Positions 5,364-5,591 of a stretch of DNA of 5,591 nt are shown piece after piece. Numbering within the stretch: position 1 is the stretch's first letter; every line of letters starts with the position of its first letter. Location of the stretch: the NCBI GenBank assembly GCA_002405805.1, contig DHMN01000027.1:7555-13145 (forward strand), written 5' to 3'. Source of the DNA: Cyanobacteria bacterium UBA4641 (lineage in GTDB: Bacteria > Cyanobacteriota > Vampirovibrionia > Gastranaerophilales > Gastranaerophilaceae). The notes below the pieces were generated by a model that was not told the DNA's origin, did no database searches, and worked only from the letters and a program-made list of their open reading frames with translations. The position numbers and the translations under genes are program-made.

Positions 5364-5436
5364 ATTCTGAATCAAGTTCAGAATGACATAGACCTTTGTG
5401 TTCAATTAGAGACCCTGAATCAAGTTCAGGGTGACA
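5364..5436 (+). repeat. Two tandem palindromic repeat copies
   Basis: The first hairpin is attctgaa (5364-5371), loop tcaag, ttcagaat (5377-5384), followed by gacatagacc. The second is accctgaa (5412-5419), loop tcaag, ttcagggt (5425-5432), followed by gaca. The part 5384-5436 is the right copy of the 53-bp composite also found at 84-136. Both stems are perfect 8-bp pairings. Confidence 0.85.
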
Positions 5437-5483
5437 TGTAAAACTTGTCGGCAGGGCAAATTCCCCACAAGCGCAAAGTTTAC

Positions 5484-5542
5484 GTAGGTCGGCTTTACCA
5501 TGCCGACAAAATTTAATTGTTGGGTTAGTAAACCCAACCTAC
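5484..5542. repeat. REP/BIME-like pair of opposed GTAG hairpins
   Basis: GTAG (5484-5487) is directly followed by the hairpin gtcggc (5488-5493) / gccgac (5502-5507). After an 11-bp AT linker comes the hairpin gttgggtt (5519-5526) / aacccaac (5531-5538), directly followed by CTAC (5539-5542), which is GTAG on the other strand. So two hairpins face each other, each with GTAG at its foot, and the two tetranucleotides can also pair to close a three-way junction. A GTAG at the foot of a hairpin is the mark of REP units recognised by TnpA-REP (RAYT) Y1 transposases. No such transposase lies in the window. Confidence 0.65.
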
Positions 5543-5591
5543 TTTATTTTAGTTGATAAATGTTTTTGTTTTAATCAGCATTGATAGATTC

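Larger units (their letters stand above)
5141..5591. other. Gene-free, repeat-rich right end
   Basis: There are 451 bp with no supported gene, tRNA or CRISPR. They hold the palindromic repeats listed separately, plus a likely REP fragment, ggtcggcttt (5162-5171), which repeats 5487-5496 but lacks its pairing arm. The stretch 5305-5363 is plain AT-rich DNA, and 5543-5591 shows nothing recognisable. Confidence 0.7.

Noticed and set aside
5364..5436. CRISPR-like array
   Set aside because: There are only two tandem palindromes with one spacer, the stems differ, other copies are inverted, and no cas gene is nearby.
5571..5591. Possible end of a minus-strand gene entering from the right (six codons and TAA)
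   Set aside because: Only 21 bases are visible and all frames are too short to judge.

Overview
The window is an AT-rich bacterial segment with seven well-supported protein genes, one more small gene with a clear ribosome-binding site, and repeat-rich DNA at both ends. The mix points to a gut-type member of the Vampirovibrionia/Melainabacteria (Gastranaerophilales), though this is inference. It combines a Firmicutes-like Lrp regulator/aminotransferase pair with exported and lipoprotein-type small proteins, AT-rich codon use, strong AAGGA-type Shine-Dalgarno sites and many short palindromic repeats. No rRNA or marker gene is present to settle the lineage.

Layout. Positions 1-179 hold no gene, only copies of a short palindromic repeat. 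On the minus strand, read right to left, come an Lrp/AsnC-family regulator (1981-2463), a PLP-dependent class I/II aminotransferase overlapping it by 4 bp (818-1984), and a secreted 187-aa protein of unknown function (180-743). The regulator/aminotransferase pair matches the arrangement of the AlaR/AlaT (YugG/YugH) pair of Bacillus subtilis. Divergent from it is a GNAT-type acetyltransferase (2561-3277), which ends at a good bidirectional terminator (3297-3333) shared with a convergent 97-aa gene (3354-3647, minus).

A 219-bp intergenic region separates the 97-aa gene from a divergent small glycine-zipper membrane protein (3867-4166). It contains a textbook sigma70 promoter (TTGACA-17-TATAAT) with a 15-bp dyad just upstream, and a second promoter in the other direction. 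Then follow two exported proteins that are probably co-transcribed: a 126-aa secreted protein with three mature cysteines (4239-4619) and a 168-aa predicted lipoprotein (4634-5140).

The last 451 bp (5141-5591) contain no gene. They are a mosaic of palindromes: at least four copies of an 8-bp-stem element whose arms vary together so that pairing is kept, and a composite of two opposed hairpins that each carry GTAG at the foot. The composite has the architecture of REP/BIME elements, which are mobilised by TnpA-REP (RAYT) Y1 transposases. A 53-bp composite of the first family occurs in direct orientation at both ends of the window.

Functionally, the only clear pathway is amino-acid metabolism: transamination, probably of alanine or aspartate, under an Lrp-type regulator. 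The rest is cell-envelope or small-protein biology without recognised function.
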